Shown here one piece after another: positions 13,049 through 14,987 of a stretch of 14,987 nucleotides of DNA (the stretch's first letter is position 1; every line of letters starts with the position of its first letter). Origin of the DNA: an uncultured Clostridia bacterium (GTDB lineage: Bacteria; Bacillota; Clostridia; Oscillospirales; Oscillospiraceae); the NCBI GenBank assembly GCA_946184215.1, contig CAMHER010000028.1, positions 1 through 14,987 on the forward strand. The letters run 5' to 3'. Under the pieces are notes generated by a model. It was not told where the DNA came from. It did not search any database and saw only the letters and a program-made list of their open reading frames with translations. The translations under genes and the position numbers were made by a program.

Positions 13049-13468
13049 ATGAATGTCACGACCCGCGGGCGTTATGCGCTGCGCGTGATGCTCGATTTGG
13101 CCCAGCACGGCGGCAGCGGCTTTGTTTCACTCAAAACCGTAGCCGAGCGGCAGGATATTTCCATGAAATATCTCGAGGCCATCGTCTGCGAGCTGAAGAA
13201 AGCCGGGCTGTTGGAGAGCGGGCGCGGCAAGGAGGGGGGCTATCGCCTCTCCCACACGCCGGAGGACTACTCCGTCGGGGAGATCCTGCGCGTGCTGGAA
13301 GACAATCTGGCCCCGGTCGCCTGTATCAAAGCCGGGAGCGTTGACTGTGCCCACGCGGGCGAGTGCATGACGCTGCCGATGTGGAGGGAGCTCGATGAGC
13401 TGACCAATGCCTATCTCGACCGCGTCACGCTGCAGGATCTGCTCAGCGGCGAAAAATGGAGACCATAA
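13049..13468 (+). CDS. iscR: Rrf2-family transcriptional regulator, IscR-like Fe-S sensor
   Basis: This 139-residue DNA-binding regulator begins with the Rrf2 winged helix (TTRGRYALRVMLDLAQH, then SMKYLEAIVCELKKAGLLES and GKEGGYRLS). The effector part holds three Cys at 92, 100 and 106 (ACIKAGSVDCAHAGEC), the expected ligands of a [2Fe-2S] cluster. Spacing is 8 and 6 residues, against 6 and 6 in E. coli IscR, with a His at 102. The cluster-bound form is expected to repress the isc genes and the apo form to relieve this. The start at ATG 13049 has AAAGGA 5 bases upstream. It precedes iscS by 38 bases and is divergent from the importer operon, with 237 bases between the two starts. Assignment as IscR rather than CymR rests on the Cys triad and on iscS-iscU downstream. 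Confidence 0.92.
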   Translation: MNVTTRGRYALRVMLDLAQHGGSGFVSLKTVAERQDISMKYLEAIVCELKKAGLLESGRGKEGGYRLSHTPEDYSVGEILRVLEDNLAPVACIKAGSVDCAHAGECMTLPMWRELDELTNAYLDRVTLQDLLSGEKWRP

Positions 13469-13491
13469 AAACGAAACACAATATAAGAAAG

Positions 13492-13497
13492 AAAGGA
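13492..13497 (+). promoter_or_regulatory. Ribosome binding site deciding the iscS start
   Basis: AAAGGA lies 9 bases before ATG 13507. The longer open frame starting at 13456 overlaps the end of iscR and would add 17 lysine-rich residues not found in the family, so it is rejected. Confidence 0.65.
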
Positions 13498-13506
13498 AAG
13501 CTGAAG

Positions 13507-14694
13507 ATGTTTGTATATGCAGACAACGCCGCCACCACCTGTGTCAGCCGCGCCGCGCTCGACGCGATGCTCCCCTATCTGCTTGAGGATTACGGCAACC
13601 CCTCAAGCCTGTATGCCTTTGGCCAGAAGGCGCAGGAAGCGCTGCAGGAGGCCCGCGAGACCGTGGCGAAGTGTATCGGCGCGACGCCGCGGGAGATCTA
13701 TTTCACCTCCGGCGGCAGCGAGGCCGACAACCAGGCGATCGTTTCGGCCGCCCGCGTCGGCGCCCGCCACGGCAAAAAGCACCTGATCTCCACCAAATTT
13801 GAACACCACGCCGTGCTGCACACGCTTAAAAAGCTGGAAAAAGAGGGCTTTGAGGTCACGCTGCTGGATGTCCACGCCGACGGTGTCGTACGCCTTGAGG
13901 ACGTTGAGGGCGCGATCCGCCCCGACACCTGCCTTGTCACCGTCATGTTTGCCAACAACGAGATCGGCACGATCCAGCCGATCCGCGAGATCGGCGCGCT
14001 ATGCCGGGAAAGGGGCATTCCCTTCCATACCGACGCCGTACAGGCCGCGGGGCACATGCCGATCGACGTGGTCGAGATGAACATTGACATGCTCTCGATG
14101 TCCGGCCACAAGTTCCACGCGCCCAAGGGCGTGGGCGTGCTGTACGCGAAGAGGAACATGCCGCTTGTCAACATTATCGAGGGCGGCGCCCAGGAGCGCG
14201 GCAAGCGCGCCGGCACCGAGAACGTGGCCGGCATCGTGGCGCTCGCCGCGGCGCTCAAGGAGAGTTGCGAGCACATGGAGGAGAACACCGCGAAGATCCT
14301 CCCCATGCGCGACAAGCTCTTTGCCGAGCTCTCGAAGATCCCGCACAGCAAGATCAACGGCAGCCTGGAGCACCATGTGCCCGGCACCGTGAACATGTGC
14401 TTTGAGGGCATCGAGGGCGAGAGCCTGCTGCTTCTGCTCGACCGCGAAGGGATCTGCGCCTCGTCGGGCAGCGCCTGTACCTCCGGCTCGCTGGACCCCA
14501 GCCACGTGCTGCTCTCGATCGGTCTGCCGCACGAGGTGGCCCACGGCTCGCTGCGCCTCTCGATCGGTGAATACAACTCAATGGACGAGATCGACCATAT
14601 CATCGAGGTCGTACCGAAGGTGGTCGCCTATCTGCGCAGCATCTCACCAGTGTGGGACGAACTGGAAAAGGGCACGCGTCCGCATCTGATCTGA
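13507..14694 (+). CDS. iscS: Cysteine desulfurase (IscS/NifS family)
   Basis: This 395-residue PLP enzyme takes sulfur from L-cysteine as an enzyme persulfide, releasing alanine, and hands it to the Fe-S scaffold. It opens directly with MFVYADNAATT, the usual family N-terminus. Visible residues are the PLP-stacking His100 in KFEHHAV, the Asn pair in FANNEIG (150-151), Asp176 in HTDAVQ, the Schiff-base Lys202 in SGHKFHAPKG and the catalytic Cys324 in SSGSACTSGSLDPSHVL. The long loop with SGSACTSG marks the class I (IscS/NifS) type rather than SufS. It lies between iscR and an iscU-like gene, with gaps of 38 and 36 bases, as part of a minimal isc operon. The C-terminus extends normally to TRPHLI. 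All key residues are present, and no frame problem is seen. Confidence 0.97.
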   Translation: MFVYADNAATTCVSRAALDAMLPYLLEDYGNPSSLYAFGQKAQEALQEARETVAKCIGATPREIYFTSGGSEADNQAIVSAARVGARHGKKHLISTKFEHHAVLHTLKKLEKEGFEVTLLDVHADGVVRLEDVEGAIRPDTCLVTVMFANNEIGTIQPIREIGALCRERGIPFHTDAVQAAGHMPIDVVEMNIDMLSMSGHKFHAPKGVGVLYAKRNMPLVNIIEGGAQERGKRAGTENVAGIVALAAALKESCEHMEENTAKILPMRDKLFAELSKIPHSKINGSLEHHVPGTVNMCFEGIEGESLLLLLDREGICASSGSACTSGSLDPSHVLLSIGLPHEVAHGSLRLSIGEYNSMDEIDHIIEVVPKVVAYLRSISPVWDELEKGTRPHLI

Positions 14695-14730
14695 TCGATA
14701 CGGTCTGAATAAAAAGAGGAGGAAACAACA

Positions 14731-14987
14731 ATGGCACTTTACAGCGACAAGGTCATGGATCACTTTCAGAACCCCCGCAACGTCGGCAAAATCGAGGACG
14801 CGGACGGCATCGGCGAGGTCGGCAACGCCAAGTGCGGCGATATCATGCGCATGTATATCAAGGTCAGCGACGGCGTGATCACCGACTGCAAGTTCAACAC
14901 CTTCGGCTGCGGCAGCGCGATCGCGACAAGCTCGATGGCGACGGAGCTGATCAAGGGCAAGCCGATCGAGGAGGCGCTGGAGCTGTC
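14731..14987 (+). CDS. iscU: Fe-S cluster assembly scaffold IscU (NifU-like), N-terminal part
   Basis: The first 85 residues of an IscU-type scaffold run off the right edge of the window. It starts at ATG 14731 with AGGAGG (14717-14722) spaced 8 bases away, the strongest ribosome binding site in this operon. The opening YSDKVMDHFQNPRNVG is the family signature. Two of the three cluster-ligand Cys are visible: Cys35 in GNAKCGD with the conserved Asp37, and Cys60 in FNTFGCGSAIA. The third Cys should lie beyond the edge. The protein receives sulfur from IscS and iron to build [2Fe-2S] clusters in the cytoplasm. The partial length does not show whether it is a single-domain IscU or the first domain of a longer NifU. 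Confidence 0.95.
   Translation, partial: MALYSDKVMDHFQNPRNVGKIEDADGIGEVGNAKCGDIMRMYIKVSDGVITDCKFNTFGCGSAIATSSMATELIKGKPIEEALEL

Noticed and set aside
13456..13506. Longer iscS start overlapping the end of iscR
   Set aside because: It would add a lysine-rich stretch foreign to the family. The ATG at 13507 has a well-spaced AAAGGA and gives the standard N-terminus.
1..14987. CRISPR arrays, tRNA or rRNA genes, insertion sequences, phage genes
   Set aside because: No regularly spaced repeats, cloverleaf-like sequences, transposase motifs or phage proteins were seen on either strand.

Overview
The window looks like chromosomal DNA from a GC-rich anaerobic Firmicute, most likely a member of the Clostridia close to the Oscillospiraceae. 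This is an inference from four things: the high GC, the AGGAGG-type ribosome binding sites, an ATP-type PEP carboxykinase, and an iscR-iscS-iscU cluster of the clostridial kind. No rRNA, tRNA, CRISPR array, insertion sequence or phage gene was seen. Nearly all of it is ordinary chromosomal coding sequence with short intergenic gaps.

Layout. (1) Positions 1-947 (+) hold the C-terminal 314 residues of pckA. It ends at a strong bidirectional hairpin terminator, which also ends the convergent minus-strand operon. (2) Positions 1022-7060 (-), read right to left, hold a secreted D-Ala-D-Ala carboxypeptidase, a LolD/MacB-type ABC ATPase, a very large FtsX-family permease with a long coiled coil, and an isoprenylcysteine-methyltransferase-like membrane protein. 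The gaps are 30, 1 and about 12 bases, so this is probably one envelope-related operon. The permease is split by a one-base frame change near 4282-4321. (3) Positions 7217-9418 (-) hold a small P-loop kinase, a CPBP intramembrane protease and an EamA/DMT transporter, with a promoter before and a terminator after. (4) Positions 9524-12811 (-) hold a polar amino-acid ABC importer (lipoprotein binding protein, permease, ATPase). It is followed 14 bases later by a DapF-fold racemase that most resembles the staphylococcal histidine racemase CntK. (5) Positions 13049-14987 (+), divergent from the importer, hold iscR, iscS and the start of iscU. A promoter and an overlapping 8-bp inverted repeat suggest autoregulation by IscR.

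How the genes work together. The iscRSU genes supply sulfur and a scaffold for Fe-S cluster assembly under Fe-S-responsive control. The importer-racemase operon suggests that the imported amino acid is interconverted between L and D forms. This is the most unusual association in the window, because the other staphylopine genes (cntL, cntM) are absent. The envelope operon combines peptidoglycan trimming with an ABC system whose permease may now be broken. Several starts were moved to internal ATGs because only those have a correctly spaced Shine-Dalgarno sequence.
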